A stretch of DNA of 64,000 nt, taken from NCBI GenBank assembly GCA_911728435.2, contig OU452210.1:4836001-4900000 (forward strand), written 5' to 3'. The position numbers and the translations under genes are program-made. The notes beneath the pieces were generated by a model. That model was not told where the DNA came from. It ran no database searches and saw nothing but the letters and a program-made list of their open reading frames with translations. Below are positions 12,401 to 24,009 of the stretch, piece after piece. Position 1 is the first letter of the stretch; every line of letters begins with the position of its first letter. The DNA comes from Apoderus coryli (taxonomy: Eukaryota; Arthropoda; Insecta; Coleoptera; Attelabidae).

Positions 12401-15400
12401 TAATTATTATTATTAAAACTCTGTTTCGTGACGCAGGTCGTATATTTTTGATTATATCTTGGCGGGAAAGTTTTGGGGCGACACAACAGATTATTTATAT
12501 TTGGGGTCAAATATATTATTTATTTTATTATTTTGACTTTTCAAAGTCTAAATAAAAAGAGCAACACAATTAGTTCAAAAAACAACTGTCAAAATTGTTT
12601 ACTACTATTTATTTTTCATTGACATTCTTTCCATGCACACGTTTAAAATAGTGTTTTGCGGGAAATTTACATGGCAAAGATTTTTTTAAAATAGTCTAAA
12701 AATAAATATATGGTGACATTAAGAAAATATTCAAGGATTAAATATAAGTGTTCGCGAACATCCTGTATTTAGTATGTAAATGTCCGTTAGTAGCCGAATG
12801 CCAATTTTGAAGTTGATCACCCAACGGAAGTTCGACAACTTCTAACGCACGGTCTACAAAAATCAACCTGTATAAAGGCACTATTTTCAAAATATTGCGC
12901 TATATTTTAGTGCATTGAAACAAATCAATAAAATTCAGTGTTTTCTCACTAGTTAAAATTAAAATGTATCTAAACTACTAAGACAATCACCACAAGCACT
13001 TTTTAGTATTAACGTGACGGTGGATTTATGACATTTTCCAAAGATTTGGATTTGGTTTCAGAAAAATAAACATTAGCCAATTAACCACACACGCTTTCCC
13101 CAGAGTTTGGTATATATTAAATTACATGTCATTACTGTTTGATTAAAGTATACAGTAATAAGTTCTAATTCACGTAACGTATCAATACATACATATCCAG
13201 AGGTAGTAAAGTTGACGGACAATTTTTTGAAATTCTAGAGGAATATCAACTTGTATATCCTGATAAAAGCATGGTTGAAAACAACATTGTTCGGGCAGTG
13301 GTGGCCAATTATTACGTCGCACATTAAATGCTGACTGCCTCATCTCTTCTTCCCTAAGGGCCAATTCTCGCTCTTTTCTCTCCAATTCTTCTTGTCGCCT
13401 CTATAAATTATATGCATATGCAACCAACAACAGTTATTGAATTCATAGACACCTTTACCTGCAATTCATCAGTATTTAGTGTTGCTTTTGTTGCTCCTTG
13501 ACTTTGTTGGGCATTTTTACTATAGCTTGGTGGCTCCTGAGTGGGCTGCATTATAGCAGGACCACTGTTTGACTGACTATAACCCTAAAAAAAAAACAGA
13601 AATAAATGAATTCAAAAGGATTGGGAGATTTACACGAAATATTACATTTTGTGCAACTAACGATTGGAATCGAGTATATGTAATAACAGAAAAAAACATA
13701 TTTGTATATTAAAGAAACAAAAAATGAATACCTGCCACTACAAATGGCATCGAAAGCAACATTTCTTTAAATAAATTGTAAAATTATTATTCAAGTTATA
13801 AGACAGAACTTGATAATTTGAATAGATTCCAATGTATTCAGCTTTAAATAAATGTTATAATTCAACTTCTGTCTAAACAGTGGTTTATCCTTACATGCCA
13901 TACGAGGAGGGGCTATAAAATAAGGAGTCCGATATTTCAACAAAAGAAGAACGCATGCACCGAAGTATAAAACCATACACAAAAATCGAAAAATAATAAT
14001 AAACCAGGAAATTGATATAAAATACAGTTTTATTTAAATGGTTAACATATCAACTCAAATGTTGTTGATATGTTAACCATTTAAGGGTCGGTATTATAAA
14101 ACTACATATTTTGACACAACTAAAAGTTAACTGTGGAATAACGTCACATTTTATAGTTAACTTCAAAATTTGGAGTTAACTTTATCGGGAGGATGGGGCA
14201 TCAGTTAAAGTTTACTTTGTACAAAAACGTGTTTTCGACAGTTCTGTCAATAATCGATTTTTAACCTCAATTTTATTGTTTTGTTTTTTTTTGCAATAAT
14301 GTTAAGGAAACGTTCCACATTATTTTTGAGGAACTTTTAACCGACGATGAAGAAGATGCTGTGAATATTATTGAACGCCCTCGGCGACAAAGGATATTAA
14401 GAAATCGATTGGGCCATTTCACCTTGTGGAACGAAACAGAATTTAAAAACAGATTTCGATAATCAAGAGAGTCTGTGGGCTTATTAATGGGGCACATTGA
14501 AGCAAATTTACAAAGACCAACTAACAGTTTTTTTGCACTCCACTACGACCTTAAATTCATCCACCAATGATAAAAGAAATCCAATTTCTTCATTGAAAAA
14601 GTTTAGTGCTCGTCTATCCATATATTTTTTATGAATATTTAGTAAAGGCAAGACAAAAAGACCACAGTACATAAACAATGACAAACAAACAAAACCGAGC
14701 GTCTAGGAGACATTTATAAAACAGACATTCTAAAGGTAAAGTTAACCATGACTGTTATAATTAGTTAGCTTCAAACATGTTTATAATACCGGCCCTAAAT
14801 AAAACTATATTTTATCTCAACTTCCTGTTTTATTATTTTTCCATTTTTGTGTATGGTTTTATACCAAAGTTTGTGCTAAACGCTGTGGTATATATCCCCA
14901 CACCAGTTTTCAAATTCACTATTACTATGAAATCCAGACAATTGTATGTGATATATTAACTTATAGCAAAAATATATCATAAAGCACGCGGTGGCACCTG
15001 GTAAATATGAGGCAGCCCGGCCTAATATTTCAGACAGTAACCGTAAACATTCTTTTAATAAAGTGTTTTCGAGTGATAAAAACCTGAGCTAAATGGTTCC
15101 CTATCCTGGTCTCGTTTGAGTTTGAGAAAGTAGATTATGTAATCCAATCCCGAAAGTATACTTCCTCTGCAAGAGTGAGCAAGTCTAAGATCAAAAACCT
15201 GCTCATGCGGTTAAGTTTAAAAAACGCATTGCCCTATTGTAGAGGCAGTTACGTCGAGAATGATAATGTTAAATTGTATTGGGTATAGTGTGCATATTAA
15301 TAAAATCATGCACAATTTTGCCAACTTAACTGTATTTTTTCATGTTTCAATAATAATGGGTCTAATTTTACGAACAAAATGCATAATTTTAGAATTTATG

Positions 15401-16087
15401 AAAAAACTTATCACAAATTATAACTTTCTAATATCCACCGTTTGATACAGGAGTCTACTTATATCAATTTATTTTTACCACTTTACTTATGACTTAAACC
15501 TTTTAATTCCTGAACATTTCGATACAAACTGTGTATATGTACAAATATCATGTGTCAAGTGAAACTAACTACTTAAATGATGCCTAAAATATTCATGACT
15601 TTTAATTCTAACGTAATAATATAATATGTTTGTAATAAGCAGTCTATAAACGAATTTCCTCTATCAATTCTTGTCAATAGCAGATTAGGTGACTAATTAG
15701 GGTAATAATTGTCTACCCTTTTTACTGTGTGTAACAGTACTTACAACCAAAAAACACTCACTTGTTGACTAGGTGCTTTGTTGTCAAAAGGATTGTAATC
15801 ATCAACTTTAATTTGGGCATTGGTGTTTCTTGCTAGTTGCTGAATCGCCGGATCCTACAAAAATGTATGTAAAGCATACCTCAATTGCAGTATATTTATT
15901 AAGACCGGGTTCGATAGATTATTATCAACAAAGTAACTAGAACATTTGATTATGAATCATCCAACATAAATATTTTTGATTATAACAGATTTACAGTTAT
16001 GATTTGATAACACTGCAGTATTTAACTTACGGCAAATGGATTATCAATGGTAGGTTCACCAAAAGGATTAACATCCAAACCAGACAT
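9437..16087 (-). CDS. SCAMP: Secretory carrier-associated membrane protein (SCAMP), 7 exons
   Basis: Coding exons in transcript order: 16087-16031, 15854-15762, 13584-13459, 13400-13193, 11401-11155, 11099-10973, 9604-9437. All introns are GT-AG, phases close, and the product is 341 aa, normal for the family. SCAMPs are tetraspan proteins of Golgi, endosome and secretory-vesicle membranes acting in membrane recycling. Three NPF motifs (residues 7-9, 16-18, 40-42) are the known EH-domain ligands. A charged [12 protein letters not shown] helix near residue 93 is followed by NNWPPLP and the first membrane segment. The family hallmark E peptide [10 protein letters not shown] lies at about 200-209 between membrane segments 2 and 3, followed by FRSDSSF. 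The C-terminus has the usual [17 protein letters not shown] block and an NQ/Ala-rich tail. The start is the first ATG and gives [12 protein letters not shown], like other SCAMPs. Identification is firm; which vertebrate paralogue it matches is not determined. Confidence 0.95.
9938..10106. repeat. Inverted-repeat element in last SCAMP intron
   Basis: The block TATGGTTAGGCTAAGCTTA near 9940 recurs inverted near 10084-10104, with AT-rich DNA between. It is a small MITE-like hairpin with no coding capacity. Confidence 0.55.
10226..10312 (+). repeat. Dispersed 87-bp repeat, copy 1
   Basis: Identical over 87 bases to 12322-12408, and related to 23244-23312 and 32470-32535. The shared core reads CCCCCATAATTCTCGAGAAA and then an AT-rich tail. 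It is a dispersed, probably mobile, sequence of unknown class in the last SCAMP intron. Confidence 0.85.
12094..12510 (-). other. Unclassified repeat with a 138-codon minus-strand ORF
   Basis: Located in SCAMP intron 4. The minus-strand reading frame is open for 138 codons, but half of it is Asn/Tyr-rich translation of simple AT repeat, and the other half (around [13 protein letters not shown]) comes from an unusually GC-rich block at about 12118-12260. The 87-bp dispersed repeat lies within it. I do not recognise a protein family. Most likely it is a fragment of a mobile element. Confidence 0.35.
12322..12408 (+). repeat. Dispersed 87-bp repeat, copy 2
   Basis: Perfect match over 87 bases to 10226-10312, 2.1 kb away and in the same orientation. 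Flanking sequences differ, so the shared block is a discrete unit or the end of a larger element. Confidence 0.85.
14034..14084. repeat. Perfect 21-bp hairpin
   Basis: Arms 14034-14054 and 14064-14084 are exact reverse complements (core GGTTAACATATCAAC) around a 9-base loop. The right foot of the hairpin is the TAA target duplication of the Harbinger element that follows. Confidence 0.9.
14085..14795 (+). mobile_element. Deleted PIF/Harbinger element
   Basis: Terminal inverted repeats GGGYCGGTATTATAAA are flanked by TAA on both sides (14082-14084 and 14796-14798), the usual PIF/Harbinger target duplication. Between them the plus strand encodes part of the N-terminus of a Harbinger nuclease: an acidic leader ([16 protein letters not shown]), then a segment ending [19 protein letters not shown], which is the conserved helix preceding the DDE domain. 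An in-frame stop interrupts it and the catalytic domain is missing, so this 711-bp copy is non-autonomous. It lies in SCAMP intron 2. Confidence 0.8.
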
Positions 16088-16698
16088 CTTTGTACAATTT
16101 TTTTACTCTGTCCTACCAAATACTTTTTTATTTAACGTGAACAAAATTTAATATTTAATCTTATCTGGTACTGCCATTATCATCACAACACATTCATTTG
16201 ACATTTCAAATATTTTGAGTTTTCTTTTGAGTGACAGAAGACAGATGAAACATCAAATTCATATCAGTCAAATGCTTTTTAGATAAATAGCAGATGTTAT
16301 CTGATGCTTGTTATCTTGAACGTTCCAATTACAAGACTTAATTTAACGTTCCGTCCATGTAAATTCCGATAAAGGAATGCTGAATTACTCTATTACCGTA
16401 TTCTTTTATCAGTTAATAACGACACAATATGTTAAGCATGTGCTTACGCAGCTTACGCTGAGTAATAACGTATTGTCATTGTCTTTAAAAGACAATGGTA
16501 TTGTGTAAGTGTTGTTTTGTGATTCAATGTAAACCACAACCAATTCGTATATGTTAATATCCGGTAGATCAATTGAAATTGACTAAGATCTCACTGTCAT
16601 GTATCTGACGTTTGTTCGTTTTTGTTTACACCAAGAATTATTTTATTTAGAACAACTTTTTAAATTAATACAAAAATACAATTGATATCAATTTTAAT
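16088..16698. promoter_or_regulatory. Shared upstream region of divergent SCAMP and SCOC
   Basis: The two start codons point away from each other with 611 bases between. No other ORF is present. This spacing allows a bidirectional promoter and the two 5' UTRs. I see no convincing TATA element at a defined position. Confidence 0.55.
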
Positions 16699-17165
16699 AT
16701 GACATCATCTAAATTGCAAGACGATATTCCTTTAGCTGACGATGACCCTCAAGGTATTCAAGTTATAATTTGTTTTTTACTAAGGCTTATATTTCCATTT
16801 TTATAGTAATTATAAATGATGACCCCGAACCCAATTCAAGATCTGAAGGAAATTCGTCCAGTATGATTCATGGAAGAAGTATGGACTCTATACAATCAAC
16901 TTTTAGTAACGGCAGTTCGAGTCCACAACATAATAGTTTAGAACCTGATTCTAGTCCTGACGAACAGGAAGAAAAAGCTCGCCTAATTACACAAGTTCTC
17001 GAGTTACAAAATACGTTGGACGATCTTTCTCAAAGAGTTGATAGTGTAAAAGAGGAAAATTTAAAATTACGCTCAGAGAACCAAGTACTGGGCCAGTACA
17101 TTGAAAATTTAATGTCAGCTTCAAGTGTATTTCAGTCAACTTCACCAAAAATAAAGAAGAAATGA
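16699..17165 (+). CDS. SCOC: Short coiled-coil protein (SCOC / UNC-69 family), 2 exons
   Basis: Exon 1 is 16699-16753 (start [18 protein letters not shown]) and exon 2 is 16807-17165; the intron is GT-AG and only 53 bases long. The product is 137 aa. The C-terminal ~65 residues carry the near-invariant SCOC coiled coil: [19 protein letters not shown], then [20 protein letters not shown], then LMSASSVFQ and a short basic tail. SCOC binds the Golgi GTPase ARL1 and works with FEZ1/UNC-76 in autophagy and axonal transport; that role is from family knowledge. The N-terminal half is Ser-rich and probably disordered. It is divergent from SCAMP. Confidence 0.95.
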
Positions 17166-17985
17166 AGTATATAAGACATACAGAGAAATTAGTGCTATTT
17201 TATTTATTTACTGTTTAATTTTGCATGTTGCTTTGTAACAAGTACCAAAACGTTTGCCTGTGATTCATTAATATACTAGTTTGCAAATGAAACTCTGATA
17301 TAAGCTTTATGAATAAGTAATGCTGAAGGTTTATTATATATTTATGTAATATTAATCAAATTAGCTACAATGTTTTAGTGTAAACACGTTACGAATTTAT
17401 TGATTAAATACGTTTCGACGAATTTTAGATCTACTTAATTGTTCATTATTGTACTTGTAAACGAAGTTTGGAGTTGATGCTCGGTACCTGACAAATTTAG
17501 TTGACATCGAGAATATAGGTAGGTCGTATTTGTTAGTAGAACTGCGCCATATACGATTCGTACTAAAGCAGAAAATCTGTGAAATATAATAAAATATACA
17601 TTTTTCGTTTGTGTAGCCTATTTTCCTGGACAAAATATGTTAATGTTATAGCCGTTCCACTTTAATTTCTATTTAATTAAATTTTACAGGTACTTATTTA
17701 CTCAGAAAGTGGAAAAAAGTAATGACCCGCAGGTATCAGCGCTGCTAAAAACCCTAGGGTTTCGGTTCGCTTATGGAGGATGCACTAAAGCACCACTGAA
17801 TTTTTAAGACCCTCAAATTACAGATCAAGGTGCTAACGATATTTAAGTTTGAGGAGGGTGTTATTTACTTTAGAAGCTCTCTGGTTGCACTATGTTCTCT
17901 TATATCCCATCTTGTCTTGATGAAGGACGGCTGATTCACCTCAAATTAAAATACATCCTCGTACACGTCATCCTCTCCCGGAGAA
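17166..17985. other. SCOC 3' flank, no further gene
   Basis: AT-rich DNA downstream of the SCOC stop. No canonical AATAAA lies close to the stop. Short ORFs here have random composition. From about 17990 LINE-derived sequence begins. Confidence 0.4.
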
Positions 17986-17989
17986 AAAT

Positions 17990-18960
17990 AATGGGATTCC
18001 TCTTCAACAAAAAATAGCAAACAAATTGAAACGATATATTTGAACACTGTTGAGTGTTATTTCGAAAATATTTGAAAAATCCCTGGCATAGAAAATAGAC
18101 ATTTTTAACATCCACCAACATTATCACTGATTGTCAACATGGTTGCAGGCGAGGATTGTCCACTGAGACACTTCTTGGGGGCTCTAATGTTTGACTTGTC
18201 CACAAGTCCTTCGTGATTGGTAAAATTGAATCATTGAGATTGAGATTCAATTAACAAATGGATATTGTCTTACTTGAGTCACCGATCAATATGTGTTAAA
18301 GTGAACGAGTCTGTCTCGGCCCAGGAAATCATGGATATTGGAACTCCACAGCGGTGTGTATGGCCCACTTTTGTTTTTATTATACATCAATGATTTGCCT
18401 TTACATATAACTTATGATAGATTGTTTATCTATGTTGATAATACATCAATAGTAGTGTGCGATGAGAGTGAAAGTGCACTGTAATTAAAAACCGATTTAT
18501 GATAAATCATGGTAAGACGGTTGTTATGCAGTTTCCTCTATATAAACCACCTCTAAACTTCAGGATTTCATTTGAGGGTGTCGATCTGCCGTGGACTCAC
18601 GGTTGAGACGGATAAACCATGTGGATGCGGTGTGTGGCAAATTGCATAAGAATGTCTTTCTTATATGTTCCTTAAGAATGAAGCTGAATACAGCGTCTTC
18701 AATGAATATTTACTATGGCCTAGTATACTCGGTGCTATCATATAATATTATATCATGGGTAGAACATCTGACATAACAAGAGTGTGCGTACGGCAAAAAA
18801 GAATACTGCATTATCAATTTCTTTAGTTTACATAACCATTCAAAAGATAGGAAGGAGGGAGGAGACTTTTGACGGAAAGGTATACACGAATGTATATGAC
18901 TGATAAAAGTAATAAATACATTTTGTACGAAGTGACCTTTTGTTTTTATTTATTCTACCT
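17990..18960 (+). pseudogene. Decayed LINE (non-LTR) reverse transcriptase fragment
   Basis: Reading the plus strand with frameshifts gives pieces of a Jockey/CR1-like reverse transcriptase in order. First comes the CQHGFR/STETLLGAL-like region near 18130-18190. Next is the GTPQ motif near 18339, then LLFLLYINDLPLHI near 18375, then IYVDNTSIVV in the place of the FADD active site (one Asp lost). Finally the thumb/C-terminal region HVDAVCGKLHKNVF...YYGLVYSVLSYNIISW lies near 18618-18760. Stops and shifts make it inactive. It sits between SCOC and the 3' end of HUWE1. Confidence 0.75.
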
Positions 18961-19507
18961 TACTTTTACAAATTTGAAACAAAAAAAAATTCAAGACAAG
19001 GAAAACAATACTTTTAAATTAAAAAAAAAATGATAAAAACAATGGAAAATCTTTTTAGGCAATATATTAGACAGATTAGAAAAGAAAATTTCAGTAAGAA
19101 TATTATTAACAATACTAAAACTACTTGTAATATTATAGTGAATCTGACTAACAAATTCGCTTTATTATCACACTCATATGCCTCGAAATGGCCCTTTACA
19201 AAAATACATCTGCCAGCCAATATTATTTAGTAGTAAATTTACAAACGACCTGTAAGTAACTAAAGCACTTTTTAATCCAGCAGCTTACAATATATATTAA
19301 AAAATGAACTAAAAAATATTTTTTTTTACAATAAACATACTGTTAATTATTCTTTTTTATTCTGTACACTTAACATTTATTGGTTAAATTATCATTTCTT
19401 TCCGGTCATATATTTTTATATACACATTTAATTGATTGAATCGGTTTAAACAGAAAGGTTAAACACATCAGTCTTTAAACAATATTAGAAATACAAATAA
19501 TATTTTC
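18961..19507 (-). other. HUWE1 3' UTR region
   Basis: Very AT-rich sequence downstream of the HUWE1 stop codon at 19508-19510, with several poly-A/T runs. Overlapping short ORFs on both strands (around 19014-19230) are low-complexity and are not counted as genes. Confidence 0.5.
19376..19381 (-). promoter_or_regulatory. Candidate polyadenylation signal AATAAA of HUWE1
   Basis: A minus-strand AATAAA lies about 130 bases after the HUWE1 stop codon, a usual distance for a short 3' UTR. Other A-rich runs further downstream could also serve. Confidence 0.4.
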
Positions 19508-22500
19508 TTAAGCAAAGCCGAACCCTTCGGAGCACTCATGGATAGCCTTCAGAAGATACGCTCGCAATTTGTCATAAGTCTCATATACAGGTAAGTCCAG
19601 TTGGTTAAAACTAAAATAAATACATATAATTAGTAAAATCAAAATGTCTTGGTTGGCTAAGCTATCTGTCGCTTAAATAAACGTAATACTCAATGCGAAA
19701 CTTAATTTTAATTTTGTTGAACACGAAATAAAAGCGACGAGAAAGTACTTGGTTCTTGTTTAAAAAAATTTCATCAAAAGCTTACCATGTATGTGCCGAC
19801 GGTAGTCGATCCGTTGACCTATCATCTCTATGTATTTGGAATTTCTGTACACCATTCATGCCTTCAAGTGCTGCAAAACCTTGTAAAGGAACCTTTGAAG
19901 TTCCAGTGACGAACTGAAGAAATTTGGCACGATCTGCCTGATCGAATGACCTCAAAGCTCTCCAGAACCATTGGATCTAAAATAATAATTAAAAAATAAA
20001 ATCAACAAGCAGTATTAATTTTCACAATGTATCCTTAACTAATTTAAAACAGTCAAGTTTTCATAAAATAATCTATAAAAAAAATTTAGACCACAAAACT
20101 TAAGGTAGCTTAAAAATATTAATGAAGGGTAGAAAAGTAATGGAGGACAAAAATTATAAATAGAATACTTTTTACTGCAGAAGTTACCCTTTATCTTGCT
20201 GATCGTGTCGAATATTCGGAACCACGCCTACTCAAGATCTCAACAAGAACGTACGAAGCCTCCTTCCCGTATTTCCATTATGTTAATATGCTTCCTTGCT
20301 TCTTAAAATGCACACTATTCAAAAGTTTCGCCATGTTCTTCGTCGATTATTTTACTGTATTTTAACACACTGTCACCGAAATTTGCACATCTAATGCAGT
20401 TCTATTCAGAGTAACTAGTGTATACGTATCTTAAGTTACCAGAACAGTGATGTGGGATAATAAAGTTTGATATTACTTTGAATTAAACGTATATATAAGA
20501 TGTAATGTAGCATAAAGGAATTTCTCTTTGTATATGATTATTAAGTATTAGTATAATATCATGAGAAACAATGAGCAGTAGAATTGCGAGTTCTACAGAA
20601 GTCTCAAAATAATTTATTTTTATTAGAAATAGTTATTTAAACCCCCCTGTATATGTTTTATTCCGTACTTATTAAGTAAGGTACTTACTTGTAGAGAATT
20701 TGATTGGTATTTATGATATTCTGTGTTGGATTTTAAATCGTCTATATCAACATTTGGGAGACCAGAAATAAGCAGTTCCAGCTCCTGTTCATTAAAGATA
20801 GAGATTAACCTCATTGGAATAATGTCGTAGAAACCTTCTAAGAATGAGTTTAACCTAGAATAAATATCTCATTGGTTATGCATATTGATTACAATATTGT
20901 TTTTAAAATAACATACTGCTGCTTAATGGCTCCCGTCATTTTCATTTGACACACCAGCCGAACATATTCCATTTTATTTTCTTCTGTGACTGGTATGTGC
21001 CTTCCGTTAGGAATAAGATCTCTAGTTTCAGTAACTCCAAATTCACTAATCTCTGTACTAAATGTTAAATCTAACCCAAGGTTATTTATGTTATTTTCCA
21101 TTAAATAAACTAATCCTCTATAGAAACTGTAATCCTCACTTTCCATATCTGTATACTTCACTGAAATACCCAATATGTGCTTGTAGAAGGAACGCGTAAA
21201 ATAACATTCCAATAACTTGTTGTCGTATATGGCCTTTGCTGTAAAATACCGAGAATATTAACAAAAAAATCACGACAATAATATTATACTAACCTATCAC
21301 TCTTCCAACGAATTTGTAATAGCACAAGTGGTTTGAGTTATAGTGACTCGCTGAATTTATCATGTAAGTCACTCGATCACCAGGTGAAACCGTAAATAGA
21401 GCGTACATTGGATTGAATATATCTCTGGATATGATGACGTACCATTCCCTCAACAAACCTCCAGCATCTTGACCTTCCTCCTCTGTATCAACATACAAAA
21501 TCATTATTACAGTACAACCGCGATAATCCGTGCGCGGTTTATCCGGACGGCGAATTTTCTGTGGGTGGCGGCCAGAGGTTGGCGCATGAACGCTGAATAC
21601 ACCGTGCAGACTTAGGAGAATGCCCTAATTTTAGTGTTTCCTTATTATTTTCGCCAACTGCCGACCGACTCGTTAGTTAAACCGAAAAAAAACGCACAAA
21701 ATGCAGAGTATCGATACTAACGAAAAGCGTAAACGCAATGTTGTAACTATAGAACAAATTATGGAAATTTTAAAACAATTTGAGAAAAAAAAAGTGTTTG
21801 CTAAAACATATAAACATTGAAAAACAAACGGTTCGCGACAATGTGAAAAAAGCCGCATTACTGAGCTTTGTAGCTAAAGCTGACAGTGCAAAAGCTATAT
21901 CTGGCAGGAAATCTTTAAAACGATCTTTTTTCGAGAGCTTCATGATGTTATGACCAAGTGGTTCTTACAGAAAAAATCGCAAGGGGTTCCAATATCAGCA
22001 CCTATGTATGCTAGGCAAGGCCAAAAGTTTCAAGAGCAATTGAAAATTAAACGAACTTCTCTGCATCTTCTGGTTGGGTATACAGATTTAAAAAATGTCT
22101 TGGAATATGAGAATTAGCTATTCAAGAGGAGAAATTAAGTTTCGATGATCTAGCTATGGTAGAATTTTGCTATGATTTGGAAGATCTTATAACGGAGCAC
22201 GACCTAAGACCTGAGTAAGTGTATAATGGAGACGTAGCTGGACTTTATTGGAAAGTAGTACTGAAAAGAACACTTGCTGCAAACTCAAAAACTAGAGCAC
22301 GAGACTTTATTTAGGTTTAAAGGTACACAAACACAGTTTAGCAGTGTTATGCTGTGCTAATGTATCAGGAACCGATAAGTTTAGGTTAGCTGTCATTTGC
22401 AAATCCAAAAATTCGAGGGCTTTTAAAAATGAAAAAATTATTATTATAATCTTGGCTGCAGTGGAGAGGGTTTTTAATACAGTATTTTTTTGAAAAATTA

Positions 22501-24009
22501 AGTTAAAACTTATCTGCAAAAAAATAATCTTCCACCCTAGACTGTACTGTTACTGGATAATGCGCCATCCCTGATGTAGAGCAAGCAAGCAAGTCAGCAG
22601 ATGGGAACATATTCGTAGCATATTTTCCTCCAAATGTGACATTATTGCCCCGACAATGGACCCAGGTGTTATAGAGATCATGAGGAGGCTTTATAGGAAA
22701 GATCTTATGCTTCAATTGTTGGGTAAATGTGACTAAATGGGGTTTGAAAACGTGTGAATTTGAAAAAAAGCAATTTATGCATTATGAAGAGTAAACGTTA
22801 ACACAGGCCAACAGGTATGCCATTATTGGTTTTTTAAAATTGTCGTTAAATGCAGACACCGAGAACCTAGATGATTTTATTGTGGAAGTTAAATAAGTTA
22901 AATTAAATTAAAGAAAAGCACACATATTTTTTTCTTTTCTAATAACATTACTTATTATGAACAAATTGGGAAATATTTTAAAAATGTTCCTTCAAAAAGG
23001 AGACTCAACAAAAGTAACCCAAAACCTGACCTGAATAATTAACGGTATGTAAAAACACATGGCATATTTTGTTTGGCTTTGGAGGAGATATACAAGGACT
23101 CGAACTCGTCTTGGTTGAAGATTACAGGGAATAAGAGCTATCACGTTTTATTAGAGTTAATATCAAAACTCTAATTTTATGTAACATGTATCACGTTTCT
23201 TTTGTTCCTTTAACTGTATTTATACTTTTCCGCATTTTTATCTGCTTTACAGCGATAGGTCACTTTTGATATTTGCCCCCATACTTCTTGAGAAAATTGC
23301 GTTTAAAATTTCACCAGTTAGGTAGTTGGAATCTATATTCTTATAACATGAAGTAATTGAGTACTTTAACACAATGATAGAGCGTTCGCTTCGCATGAGG
23401 AAGGTTATGCGTTCGAATCCCAGCTCTCTCATGTCGTATAATAATAATACTGACAACAAAACAAATTCTCTAGATTCAACCTTTAAAATACAATTTCAAA
23501 TTATTCAATATACAGAAAAGTAAATTTAAGGGAATACGTAGCAAAACTGATTAACTCACCTTCAAACACGATATAAAACCGATTTTTCCATTCTTCTGGT
23601 GCTCGTCTAAATAACTCCCTAAACGAATCCTCAAACACATTATTTCGTCGGACATGCACAGCTGTTTCTTCACGTCTTATGCCATGATCCATTCTTTCTA
23701 ACTCAGTTCTAAAATATCTTCTCTTTATATCGAAATCTAATACTCGTGTATGATCGACTAAGACTGCAAATGGACCATCAGCTAAGTGCGCAGTGCTCTG
23801 TCGAAGTATTTGATTTAGCACAGTTCTATGTTTTTCGGCAAATGACAAAAACGCCTGTTGATCGGCACTAACAACTTTATTCGTAGTCGCTTCCGTATGA
23901 CGCATTTCAAAATCAAAATGCCTGGTAGGCTCCTCGGTTTCTGTTGTATTTGTAACGGCAGCACCAGTAGATTGAGTGGATCTTGGTGTAGCAACTGTCG
24001 AATTAGTAA
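19508..24009 (-). CDS. HUWE1: HUWE1 exons 24-29: HECT catalytic domain
   Basis: Six exons encode residues 3684-4156. The segment [20 protein letters not shown] and the linker helix [17 protein letters not shown] region lead into the HECT N-lobe ([55 protein letters not shown] region). The C-lobe has [31 protein letters not shown], then LPSAHTCFNQLDLP with the thioester cysteine, ending ECSEGFGFA. The TGT codon for that cysteine is split (TG|T) by the final intron (19611-19785). At the exon 24/25 junction the splice gives VFEEEEGQD where other HUWE1 proteins have VFEGEEGQD; the splice sites there are unambiguous, so it appears to be a real substitution. Confidence 0.95.

Noticed and set aside
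19014..19230. Overlapping ORFs on both strands downstream of HUWE1
   Set aside because: Low-complexity AT-rich translation without exon signals or family resemblance.
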